Below, one piece after another: positions 16,960-24,633 of a DNA stretch of 64,000 nt. The notes under the pieces were generated by a model. The model did not search any database, was not told the origin of the DNA, and saw only the letters and a list, made by a program, of their open reading frames with translations. The stretch comes from Acidiferrimicrobium sp. IK. Its GTDB lineage: Bacteria > Actinomycetota > Acidimicrobiia > Acidimicrobiales > Palsa-688. The stretch's first letter is position 1. Every line of letters starts with the position of its first letter. Both the position numbers and the translations under genes were made by a program. The stretch lies in NCBI RefSeq assembly GCF_025499425.1, contig NZ_JAIMCB010000003.1, positions 365,667 through 429,666 of the forward strand. Direction: 5' to 3'.

Positions 16960-18237
16960 TCAGCCCGCGACCGCGGCGTCGTCGCGCTTGAGGGCCAGGC
17001 CCCCCTCGAACGGTCGCGCCCCGAACGCCAGCATCGAGCGGTAGCCGGTCTCCCCGAGCGGCTGGTGCACGTCCTCCAGGCGAGGGCCGATCTCGGCCGC
17101 GACCGGCGTCAGGGCGTCCAGGTCGAAGCCGTAGACGCGGGCCGCGTTGCCGGCCAGGATCTTGCGGCACGATGCCTCGGGGACGCCCGACAGGGCCCAC
17201 TGGATGGCCATCTTGGAGTGGGGGGTGGTGCCCTCCTCGTGGGGGTAGTCGCTTCCCCACATGAGGTGCTCGTCGCCGAGGAGCTTCAACGACCCCAGCT
17301 CCCAGGGGCTGAAGGCGCTGGCCCCGAAGTAGCAGTTGCGCCGCACGTACTCGGTCGGGGTGAGGGTCAGCTCGTCGACCGACGACCCCCCGAACATGCC
17401 GTAGGTCCGGTTGGCCGCGCTGGTCTTCATGGCAGGGACCATCGCCTCGAGGATCTGCAGCGACCCCTTGACGAACAACGTGCCCTGCTCGGTCGGAGCG
17501 AAGCGGAGCCGGGGGTAGCGCTCGAACACGCCAGCGAGGATCAAGTGGGGGACGGTGCGCTGCGCCCACGACGCCATCTCGGTGATCAGCACCGGGTTGG
17601 ACGCCGGCTGGTCCATGGGCATCTCCGGGCTGCCGGTGCCGCTGTGTTGCACCACGGTCAGGTCGAGGTCCTGGCAGGCGGCCCAGATCGGCTCGTAGCG
17701 GGTGTGGAACAGCGGCTCCACGACGTCACCCGGCGAGACCGCGGGGACCAAGATGCCCCCGAAGCAACCCTGCTCGGCCGCCCAGCGGATCTCCCTCAAC
17801 GCCTCGTCGATGTCGTGGGTGAACACCTGGGCCAGACCCCGCCGGCGGTGCGGCGACAGCGAGCAGAAGTCCACCTGCCAGCGGTTGTGGGCCCGGATGC
17901 CGGCCCAGCGAAGCTCCAGCTCGTCGCGCGTCTTCGGCAGCCGGATGGTCACGTTGGGCACCGTCGGGAAGAACGGCGGCACGGTGTTGGGGAACAGCAG
18001 CTCGGCGGCCACCCCATCCGCGTCGGCCTCCCGGAGGCGAAGGTCGCTGTCCCAGTTGCGCTTCGCGGTGGCGGTCATGAGGTCGTCGTAGGGGCTGACG
18101 TAGGACGCCGCCCACTCCTCGAACCGGTCGTGCAGGGCGGTGGGCAGGTACTGCTTGTAGTCGTGCATCTCCGCCCCGGCGTGGGTGTCGGCGGAGATGA
18201 CCACGTAGCGGTCGATGGTGTCCCACGTGGTGCTCAT
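16960..18237 (-). CDS. Amidohydrolase family 2 protein in the hsaA operon
   Basis: A 425-residue Amidohydro_2 protein: VISADTHAGAEMHDY at the N-terminus, FPNTVPPFFPTVPN, GIRAHNRWQVDFCS, LTVVQHSGTGSPEMP with the central histidine, YPRLRFAPTEQGTLFV, and MWGSDYPHEEGTTPHSKM with the metal-binding aspartate. It shares nearly all these blocks with the protein at 4601-5812, so they are paralogues. ATG 18237 overlaps the stop of the upstream NTF2-fold gene (ATGA). Hydrolysis or decarboxylation of a steroid-derived intermediate is inferred from the operon with hsaA and the flavoprotein; the substrate is unknown. Confidence 0.8.
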   Translation of the reverse strand: MSTTWDTIDRYVVISADTHAGAEMHDYKQYLPTALHDRFEEWAASYVSPYDDLMTATAKRNWDSDLRLREADADGVAAELLFPNTVPPFFPTVPNVTIRLPKTRDELELRWAGIRAHNRWQVDFCSLSPHRRRGLAQVFTHDIDEALREIRWAAEQGCFGGILVPAVSPGDVVEPLFHTRYEPIWAACQDLDLTVVQHSGTGSPEMPMDQPASNPVLITEMASWAQRTVPHLILAGVFERYPRLRFAPTEQGTLFVKGSLQILEAMVPAMKTSAANRTYGMFGGSSVDELTLTPTEYVRRNCYFGASAFSPWELGSLKLLGDEHLMWGSDYPHEEGTTPHSKMAIQWALSGVPEASCRKILAGNAARVYGFDLDALTPVAAEIGPRLEDVHQPLGETGYRSMLAFGARPFEGGLALKRDDAAVAG

Positions 18238-18740
18238 GCCGTGATGCCTCCGTCCTGCGCGCTGGTCGCGTGCGTGTGGGTCCACCAGGTGTCGGTGAGT
18301 GTCAGGCCTGGTCGTTCCCGACTTTCCATTTCTTCGTAGACCCTCCGATATCCTGTCCGCCGTATCCGCCATTCCCCGTCTTGTTTGACCAGCTCGTCGC
18401 GGTAGTAAGCGGCGCCCCGGATGGTGACCTTGCCGCTTTGAGAGATGACCACGTCGTCGAGAGCCCAGGTAGCAGTGGCGGTGGCCGGCCCGGTCAGGTC
18501 GATCTCGGGGTGATGCACCCGGTGGCTGGTGATGGTGTCGGCGTCGCCGAGCGTCTGGCGCATGAAGCCGATGATCTCGTCGCGGCTGGAGAAGCACAGC
18601 CGCCCGCTGCTGAACGCAGCCTCCGCGTCCGGCGTGAGCGTCTCGGCCATCTCGTCCCACTGCTTGAGGTCCAGCGCCCGGATGTAGCGGTACTTGAGCC
18701 GGCAGATGGCGTCCACCTCGATGAGGTCCTGCGGGGTCAT
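18234..18740 (-). CDS. NTF2-fold (SnoaL-like) protein
   Basis: A 168-residue SnoaL_4/NTF2-like protein: IDAICRLKYRYIRALDLKQWDEMAETLTPDA at the N-terminus, HHPEIDLTGPATATATWALDD in the middle and GEWRIRRTGYRRVYEEM at the C-terminal strand. The fold serves ketosteroid isomerases, dehydratases and cyclases, and often binds sterol-like ligands. It sits between hsaA (10-nt gap) and the amidohydrolase (4-nt overlap), so a role in ring A/B metabolism is likely, but the KSI catalytic Tyr/Asp set cannot be assigned with certainty. Confidence 0.75.
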   Translation of the reverse strand: MTPQDLIEVDAICRLKYRYIRALDLKQWDEMAETLTPDAEAAFSSGRLCFSSRDEIIGFMRQTLGDADTITSHRVHHPEIDLTGPATATATWALDDVVISQSGKVTIRGAAYYRDELVKQDGEWRIRRTGYRRVYEEMESRERPGLTLTDTWWTHTHATSAQDGGITA

Positions 18741-18750
18741 CGCCGCCCCC

Positions 18751-20001
18751 TCAAAGCAGCACGTCGATGGGGCTCTGGCCGAGGGTGGTCAGCGCATAGC
18801 TCTGCAGTGACCGGTCGACCGAGTTGGCGGTGTGGTGGCGCCCGGCGTGGGCGTCTCGCCACAGCCGCTGCATCGGGTGCTGGTCGCTGATCACCCCGGC
18901 GCCGCTGCGGTCGAACAGGTCGTCGATGGCGGCGATGGCCCGGGCGCTGCCTTGCACCTGGTCCCGGCGAGCCCGGCTGCGGTCGTCGATGCTGATCTGC
19001 TCGCCCCGGCTGGCTTTGGCGAACATAGAGGCGACATTGCCGAGCAGCTGGGTGCGGCAGGCGTCGATCTCGCTGGCCGCCCGCCCGAGGGCGGAGAGGG
19101 TGTGGGGATCCTCGCTGGCCTTCCCCCAGTTTTTCGACACCCGGACCCGGGTGGACTCGGTGCCCTCCTGAAGTACCCCCTCGGCCATACCGATGATCGA
19201 CGCGGTGATGGCGTTAGCGAACATCGTCCCGAACGACAGGCGGTACAGCGGTGCGGTGTTGACCGCCAACCCCGGGCTCTTCCAGGAGAACATGTCGATC
19301 AGGTTGATGGCACGGTAGTCGGGGACGAAGAGATCCTCGATGATGATGTCGTTGCTGCCGGTGCCCCGCAGGCCCATGGTGTGCCAGGTGTCCTCGATGC
19401 GGTAGCCGGTGCGGGGGACCAGCACGTTCCACATCTCCGGGCTCTTGTCCTCCCCCCGGTCGAGCATCACGCCGAGGATCGCCCACTGGCAGTGGTCACA
19501 GCCTGAGGAGAAAGCCCAGCGACCGGTGAGGGTGAAGCCGCCGTCTGTTCTCGTCAGGCGCCCTCCGGGCATGTACGACGAGGACACCCACGTGTCGGAA
19601 TCCTCGCCCCACACCTCCTGCTGGGCCCGGTCGTCGAATAGGGCGACCTGCCACGGGTGGACACCGACGACGCCGCACACCCACCCGGTGGACCCGCAGG
19701 CCGACCCGGCGGCCATCACGCCCTCGTAGAACCGGACCGGGTCTCCTTCGAGCCCCCCGTAGCGGCGGGGCTGGAGGATCCGGGTCAGGCCGGTCAGCTT
19801 CAGGTCCCGGATGGTCTCGTCAGGGAGCCGGCGGGCCGCTTCGGCCGCTCCGGCCCGCTCTCTGAGCGTCGGGAGGATGGCACGCAGGCGCTCGAGGGCC
19901 TCCGCGTCGGTCGTCGGGGCGTCGGCGGCCGACGACTGGGCCCCCGGCCGTTTGGCCTCCCCGACGGCCCCGGTCGTCGACGTTGCTGTGTCAACGCTCA
20001 A
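18751..20001 (-). CDS. hsaA: HsaA-like 3-HSA 4-hydroxylase, oxygenase component
   Basis: A 416-residue acyl-CoA-dehydrogenase-fold flavin monooxygenase. DTWVSSSYMPGGR, RWAFSSGCDHCQWAILG, GLRGTGSNDIIIEDLFVP and a C-terminal HHTANSVDRSLQSYALTTLG follow the HsaA pattern. HsaA uses FMNH2 from HsaB to hydroxylate 3-HSA to 3,4-DHSA during steroid ring A degradation. The reductase gene lies about 24 kb away at 44092. The TTG at 20001, behind a GGGGAG at a suitable distance, is the best start; upstream frame is low-complexity. It diverges from hsaD and leads an operon with the NTF2-fold gene, amidohydrolase and kst4D. Confidence 0.85.
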   Translation of the reverse strand: MSVDTATSTTGAVGEAKRPGAQSSAADAPTTDAEALERLRAILPTLRERAGAAEAARRLPDETIRDLKLTGLTRILQPRRYGGLEGDPVRFYEGVMAAGSACGSTGWVCGVVGVHPWQVALFDDRAQQEVWGEDSDTWVSSSYMPGGRLTRTDGGFTLTGRWAFSSGCDHCQWAILGVMLDRGEDKSPEMWNVLVPRTGYRIEDTWHTMGLRGTGSNDIIIEDLFVPDYRAINLIDMFSWKSPGLAVNTAPLYRLSFGTMFANAITASIIGMAEGVLQEGTESTRVRVSKNWGKASEDPHTLSALGRAASEIDACRTQLLGNVASMFAKASRGEQISIDDRSRARRDQVQGSARAIAAIDDLFDRSGAGVISDQHPMQRLWRDAHAGRHHTANSVDRSLQSYALTTLGQSPIDVLL

Positions 20002-20085
20002 TGGTCTCGTCTCCCCACTTTCCTGGTCGTGCCCGACCCCAGCCGGTACGTGACCTCCACTGTGCCCGCGCCCGGGGCGCGCCGT

Positions 20086-20122
20086 CCCGGCGGGCGTCCC
20101 GGTCAGCGGGACACCCGCCGGG
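20086..20122. promoter_or_regulatory. Long GC-rich stem-loop between hsaA and hsaD
   Basis: Two 16-nt arms (CCCGGCGGGCGTCCCG and CGGGACACCCGCCGGG) pair with one mismatch around a GTCAG loop. The element lies in the 153-bp divergent promoter region, 33 bp before hsaD GTG 20155. It could be an operator or an mRNA leader hairpin. It does not resemble the AGAAC-type operators. Confidence 0.55.
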
Positions 20123-20154
20123 GGGCGCCCGACGCCTGTCGGTACTGTCGCCTC

Positions 20155-21018
20155 GTGACCGCGACGACGACCGACGAGGCGTTCACCCGGACCAGCCGGG
20201 TCATCGAGGACGGCGACGACACCCTGCACTACCACGAGGCCGGATCCGGGCCGCCGCTGCTGCTGCTGCACGGGTCGGGCCCCGGCGTCAGCGCATGGTC
20301 GAACTTCGCGGCCAACCTCACGCCCCTGGCCGAGCACTTCCGGGTCATCGCCCTCGACATGCCCGGCTTCGGTCGCTCCGCGTTGCCGGCCCTCGACCGG
20401 GCCTATCCCCACATAGCCGCCGACGCGGTGGTCCGCCTCCTCGACCGTCTCGGCATCGAGCGCGTCGATCTCCTCGGCAACTCCTTCGGAGGCTACGTCG
20501 CGCTGCAGAGCGCGCTGCACGCACCTGAGCGGGTCGGCCGCCTGGTGCTGTTCGGTCCCGGCGGCCTGTCGGTGCCGACCCTCGCCCCGGACCCGAGCGA
20601 GGGGGCCCGTCGTCTGGGCGAGTTCATGATGGCCCCCAGCCGGGGTGCGATGGAAGCGTGGATCGACACGATGGTCGCCAACCGGGCGATGGTCGACGAG
20701 GCGCTCATCGACGACCGGATGGAGATGGCGCTTCGGCCCTCAGCCATCCCCAACGCCCTAGCCATCTTCGCGTCGCTCGCTGCCCACCCCGACCCGGTGC
20801 CGCTCTGGGCCCGCCTCGACCAGGTCAAGGCACCGGCGCTGGTCCTTTGGGGGCGCGACGACCGGATGATGCCGCTGGAGGGCGGCCTGTTCGGGTTCCG
20901 CCGGCTGCGCCGGGCCGAGCTGCACGTCTTCTCCAACTGCGGTCACTGGGTCCAAGTCGAGCGCAAGGCCGAGTTCGAGCGCCTAGTCATCGAGTTCCTG
21001 ACCCGACCGGCCCGCTGA
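20155..21018 (+). CDS. hsaD: HsaD-like meta-cleavage product hydrolase (4,9-DSHA hydrolase)
   Basis: A 287-residue alpha/beta-hydrolase of the BphD/HsaD type: oxyanion region LLLHGSGPGVSAWSNF, nucleophile elbow GNSFGG (Ser110), acid loop LWGRDDRMMP (Asp235/236) and SNCGHWVQVE (His264). HsaD cleaves 4,9-DSHA, the ring-opened product made by HsaC, into HIP and a C7 dienoate. GTG 20155 is the only start giving the family length. hsaC follows after 50 nt, as expected for consecutive steps. Confidence 0.9.
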   Translation: MTATTTDEAFTRTSRVIEDGDDTLHYHEAGSGPPLLLLHGSGPGVSAWSNFAANLTPLAEHFRVIALDMPGFGRSALPALDRAYPHIAADAVVRLLDRLGIERVDLLGNSFGGYVALQSALHAPERVGRLVLFGPGGLSVPTLAPDPSEGARRLGEFMMAPSRGAMEAWIDTMVANRAMVDEALIDDRMEMALRPSAIPNALAIFASLAAHPDPVPLWARLDQVKAPALVLWGRDDRMMPLEGGLFGFRRLRRAELHVFSNCGHWVQVERKAEFERLVIEFLTRPAR

Positions 21019-21068
21019 CACCGCGGCCAGCCTCCCACCCCTCCCCGACGACAGAGGAGTCCCACACG

Positions 21069-21965
21069 ATGCCCATCCGATCGCTCGGCTACTTGCGGTT
21101 GCGGACCGCGAAGCTCGAAGAGTGGAGGACCTTCGGCACCGACGTGCTCGGGCTGATGCCCGTCGAGGGTCGCACCCCCGGCGCGTTGCACTTCCGGATC
21201 GACGACCGGCCTCCGAGGCTGGTCATCCGCCCCTCCGACGGCCCGGGCATCGACGCGCTGGGCTTCGAGGTCGCCGACGACCGGGAGCTGGCCGAGGTGG
21301 TCTCCCACGTCAAGGGAGCCGGGATCGGGGTGCTCGACGGCACCGGAGACGAGGCCGCAGAGCGCTGCGTGCAGTCCTTCGTCCGGCTGCAGGATCCCAA
21401 CGGGACGCCCGTGGAGGTGTACTACGGGCCGGTGCTCGACCACCGCCGCCTGGACACGCCGCTTGTCAGTGGCTTCGTGACCGGGGTGATGGGGATGGGG
21501 CACGCGGTGATCGCCGCGCCAGACATGGCCGCCTCCTACCGGTTCTGGACCGAGGTGATGGGCATGCGGATCCGCAGCTCGATGCGCCTGGCGATGGGCC
21601 CCGACACGACGATGTCCATCCGGTTCCTCGGTTGCAACCCCCGGCATCACACGGTGGCGCTCATGGAGTCGCCGTTCCCCGGCGACCTGGTGCACTTCAT
21701 GCTCGAGGTCGAGACCATCGACGACGTGGGGATGCTCCTCGACCGCTGCGAGCAGCGGGGGGTGGCGCTGCAAGCCAGCCTGGGCCGGCACACCAACGAC
21801 CGGGTCCTGTCGACCTACCTGGTCGGCCCCGAGGACGCGGCCGTTGAGATCGGCACCGGAGGGGTGCGCGTCGATGACGCCACGTGGACCACCGACGAGA
21901 TCACCAAGGTGAGCTTCTGGGGCCACAAGTTCGTTCCGGCGGCCACGGCCAAGCTGAAAGGCTGA
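21069..21965 (+). CDS. hsaC: HsaC-like extradiol dioxygenase (3,4-DHSA 4,5-dioxygenase)
   Basis: A 298-residue two-domain type I extradiol dioxygenase. Iron ligands are predicted at His145 (MGHAVIA), His209 (LVHFMLE) and Glu260 (AVEIG), with supporting HHTVAL. HsaC opens ring A of the catechol 3,4-DHSA, the product of HsaA/HsaB. ATG 21069 is preceded by GAGGAG at about 8 nt. It forms a two-gene operon with hsaD and converges with the KstD-like gene 9 nt away. Confidence 0.92.
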   Translation: MPIRSLGYLRLRTAKLEEWRTFGTDVLGLMPVEGRTPGALHFRIDDRPPRLVIRPSDGPGIDALGFEVADDRELAEVVSHVKGAGIGVLDGTGDEAAERCVQSFVRLQDPNGTPVEVYYGPVLDHRRLDTPLVSGFVTGVMGMGHAVIAAPDMAASYRFWTEVMGMRIRSSMRLAMGPDTTMSIRFLGCNPRHHTVALMESPFPGDLVHFMLEVETIDDVGMLLDRCEQRGVALQASLGRHTNDRVLSTYLVGPEDAAVEIGTGGVRVDDATWTTDEITKVSFWGHKFVPAATAKLKG

Positions 21966-21974
21966 GCGGATCGC

Positions 21975-23666
21975 TCAGGCGTCGGCCGACGTGACCGCCC
22001 GGTCGAGAGCGTGGCGGGCGGCGATCCACCCGAAGACGATGGCCGGCCCGATGGTCGCCCCCGCCCCCGGATAGTCGTTGCCCATCACCGACGCGGAGGT
22101 GTTGCCCGTCGCGTACAGCCCGGGGATGACCGTGCCGTCCTCGCGCAGCACCCGAGCGTGCTCGTCGGTGGTCAGGCCGCCCTTCGTGCCCAGGTCGCCG
22201 GGGAGCAGCTTGATGGCGTAGAACGGCGGCTTGACCAGCTCGTTGAGGCACGGGTTGGGGAGCGTCGGGTCGCCGTAGTACCGGTCGTAGGCCGACCGGC
22301 CGCGGGCGAAGTCGGCGTCCACCCCGGCGCGCGCCGCTTGGTTGAACCGCTCGACCGTCTCGGCCAGCGTGTCGGCGGGCAACCCGGTCTTGGCCGCCAG
22401 CTGCTCCCACGACGACGCTTCGACGACGGTCCCGATGGCCTGCCACGACTTCGGGAACGGCTGGCCCGGAAAGATGCCGGCGAAGGTGTAGCGGCGCCTG
22501 GCCCGATGGTCCATCAAGAACCAGGCGGGGATGTGGCCGCCCCCGTCGTTGTGCCGGCGGATCTGCTCGTGGACGAAGGTAACGTAGGGCGCCGACTCGT
22601 TGGCGAAACGAACCCCGGACTGGTTGACGATGAGCGAGCCGGGAGTCGCCCGCTCCGACACCAAGCAAAACAGCCGTCCTTTCGGCAGCGGGATCACCGG
22701 CATCCACCAGGCGTCGTCCATCAAGTCGACCCCGGCGCCGGCGTCGGTCCCGGCTCGGATGCCGTCGCCCCGGTTGGTGGTCGCGCCCATGCTCCAGTCC
22801 TCGCTGACCGGGGCCAGGTGCTTGGCTCGCAGCTCCGGGTCGTGGTCGAAGCCGCCGGTGGCCAAAACGACGCCGTTGCGGGCCTCGACGCGCCGGTGCC
22901 CGGCGGGGGTGGCGACGACCGCGCCGGTGACCCGGCCCTCACCGTTGGTCACTAGCTCCCGGAGCGGGCTGTGCAGCCAGACCTCGCCGCCGGCGTCGCG
23001 AAGCGCCAGGCGTAGCCGGCCGACCAGGGCCTGCCCGCCGGTGACCATGTGGCGGTGCCGCAGCGCGTTGGCCAGCACCCGGCCCGCCCCCCGCAGCAGG
23101 GCCTGCTTGCCCAGCCAGGTCCTGGTGACCTGATTGAGGTCGTGGAAATCGGTCGCGGTGATGTACAGGCCGAACGGCGGCTTGAGGGGGCTCGGCGCCA
23201 GGGCAGCCTCGTCGGCGCCGAGGAGCCTGGTATCGAAGGGCAACGCCTCGATGCTGCGCCCGTCAGGGCGCCCTCCCGGACGTTCCGGGTGGTAGTCCGA
23301 GTACCCCCGACACCAGAAGAAGCGGAGATGCTCGCTGGCGCCCTCCAGGAACTCCAGCGCTCGCGGCGCGCCGTGCACGAAGGCGTCGAGGCGGGCCGCG
23401 GGCACCCGGTCACCGACGACCGCGTCGAGGTAGGCGCGCACCGACGCCGGGTCGTCAGCCCGACCGATGCGGGCCAGGGTGGGGTTCCCGGGGGCCCAGA
23501 TGCCCCCGCCGGAGAGGGCCGTGGTCCCGCCGTAGTGAGAGGCTTTCTCCACGAGCAGGGTCTCGGCGCCTGCGGCGGCGGCGGCCAGGGCGGCGGTGAG
23601 GCCCCCCGCTCCGCTGCCCACCACCAGCACATCGACGGAGCGGTCCCAGCCCGGTGTGGCGTCCAT
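21975..23666 (-). CDS. kstD: KstD-like 3-ketosteroid-delta1-dehydrogenase
   Basis: A 563-residue FAD protein: DVLVVGSGAGGLTAALAAA, VEKASHYGGTTALSGGGIW, GYSDYHPERPGG, NQSGVRFANESAPY and the C-terminal GNDYPGAGATIGPAIVFGW. Known delta1-KSTD uses Tyr119, Tyr318, Tyr487 and Gly491; the YPGAG motif supplies the last two, NESAPY fits Tyr318 and the GYSDYHPE segment fits Tyr119. The enzyme introduces the 1,2 double bond, priming ring B opening together with KshA/B (not in this window). Close relatives act on other 3-ketosteroids, so exact specificity is open. Downstream of an IclR regulator and a ligase on the same strand. Confidence 0.75.
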   Translation of the reverse strand: MDATPGWDRSVDVLVVGSGAGGLTAALAAAAAGAETLLVEKASHYGGTTALSGGGIWAPGNPTLARIGRADDPASVRAYLDAVVGDRVPAARLDAFVHGAPRALEFLEGASEHLRFFWCRGYSDYHPERPGGRPDGRSIEALPFDTRLLGADEAALAPSPLKPPFGLYITATDFHDLNQVTRTWLGKQALLRGAGRVLANALRHRHMVTGGQALVGRLRLALRDAGGEVWLHSPLRELVTNGEGRVTGAVVATPAGHRRVEARNGVVLATGGFDHDPELRAKHLAPVSEDWSMGATTNRGDGIRAGTDAGAGVDLMDDAWWMPVIPLPKGRLFCLVSERATPGSLIVNQSGVRFANESAPYVTFVHEQIRRHNDGGGHIPAWFLMDHRARRRYTFAGIFPGQPFPKSWQAIGTVVEASSWEQLAAKTGLPADTLAETVERFNQAARAGVDADFARGRSAYDRYYGDPTLPNPCLNELVKPPFYAIKLLPGDLGTKGGLTTDEHARVLREDGTVIPGLYATGNTSASVMGNDYPGAGATIGPAIVFGWIAARHALDRAVTSADA

Positions 23667-23750
23667 GGCGAGGAACTTATGCCGGCCCCGGGACGGCCGG
23701 ACCCAACCCGTCCCGTCCATCGGGATGGTCGCCGGGGGCGCCGCCGGCGC

Positions 23751-24617
23751 TCACATCCACTCGCCGGCGACGCCGTCCAGCCAGCGGCGCCACTTCTCGA
23801 CATCCCACGGTCCGGTTGTGTCGTCGGCCCCGTCGTGGTCGCCCGGCGGCTGCTCCCGGCGGAACAGCTGGCTCCATATGTCCGCCGCGCAGCGTCGTAC
23901 CAGCGGCACGCACTGGCTGATGTCGAGGGTGTGCGCCGGCCCGCTGACCGACACCGCGGCGATGGCCCGCCCCGCGCCGCGGATCGGGGCCGCGACGCAA
24001 CGCACCCCCACCGCGTGCTCCTCGTCGTCGAGGGTCCAGTGCGTCGTGCGGGCCGTCACCAGCTGCTGCTCGAGGATGTAGGGCGCGGTGGTGGTCCGCC
24101 CGGTGAAGCGCTCCATCGGTGCTCGCAGCACCCGCTGCTGGACATCGGCGCCGCTGAAGCCGAGCAGCGACTTGCCCAGCGCGGTGCAGTGCACGGGGAG
24201 CCGGCCCCCGATCCGGGACGGCAGTGAGGGCGCCCTGTGCCCCCACACCTTGTCGATCACCAGCACGTCGTCACCCTCGAGCACTCCGAGGTGGACCGTG
24301 TGGCCCGACGCGGCCTGCAGGTCGTGGAGCCACGGCAGCGCCCGCTCCTTCACCGGGGTCCTGGCCGCGACCAGGCTGCCGACCTCGTAGAAGCGGGTAC
24401 CGAGGCGGTAGCCGAGAGGGGTGCGCTCCAGCCACCCGCCTTCGAGCAGCTGCTCGGCGACGCGGTGCACCGTCGACTTGGGCAGGCCGCAGCGGTCCGT
24501 CAGCTCGTTGAGGCAAAGCGACGGGGTCGCTGCGTCGAACGCAGCGACGATGCGGGAGATCCGGTCGAGGACCGAGACGGGTTGGGCGCTTGGCGCCAGC
24601 TCTCTCTCCTGGATCAC
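23751..24617 (-). CDS. IclR-family transcriptional regulator
   Basis: A 288-residue regulator. A winged helix-turn-helix lies at about residues 15-70 (VLDRISRIVAAFDA, LNELTDRCGLPKSTVHRVAEQLLEGGWLER), followed by the IclR effector domain (GHTVHLGVLEGDDVLVIDKV, LPVHCTALGKSLL, AVGVRCVAAPIRG). It lies between a ligase and the KstD-like gene on the same strand, 16 nt after the ligase. IclR proteins usually sense aromatic or organic acids; a local steroid-intermediate sensor is inferred. Confidence 0.88.
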   Translation of the reverse strand: MIQERELAPSAQPVSVLDRISRIVAAFDAATPSLCLNELTDRCGLPKSTVHRVAEQLLEGGWLERTPLGYRLGTRFYEVGSLVAARTPVKERALPWLHDLQAASGHTVHLGVLEGDDVLVIDKVWGHRAPSLPSRIGGRLPVHCTALGKSLLGFSGADVQQRVLRAPMERFTGRTTTAPYILEQQLVTARTTHWTLDDEEHAVGVRCVAAPIRGAGRAIAAVSVSGPAHTLDISQCVPLVRRCAADIWSQLFRREQPPGDHDGADDTTGPWDVEKWRRWLDGVAGEWM

Positions 24618-24633
24618 GCGACGGCTCCCCCGG

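Noticed and set aside
16895..17569. Upstream extension of the flavoprotein to over 700 residues
   Set aside because: The extension overlaps the amidohydrolase in another frame and reads as Arg/Pro-rich shadow sequence.
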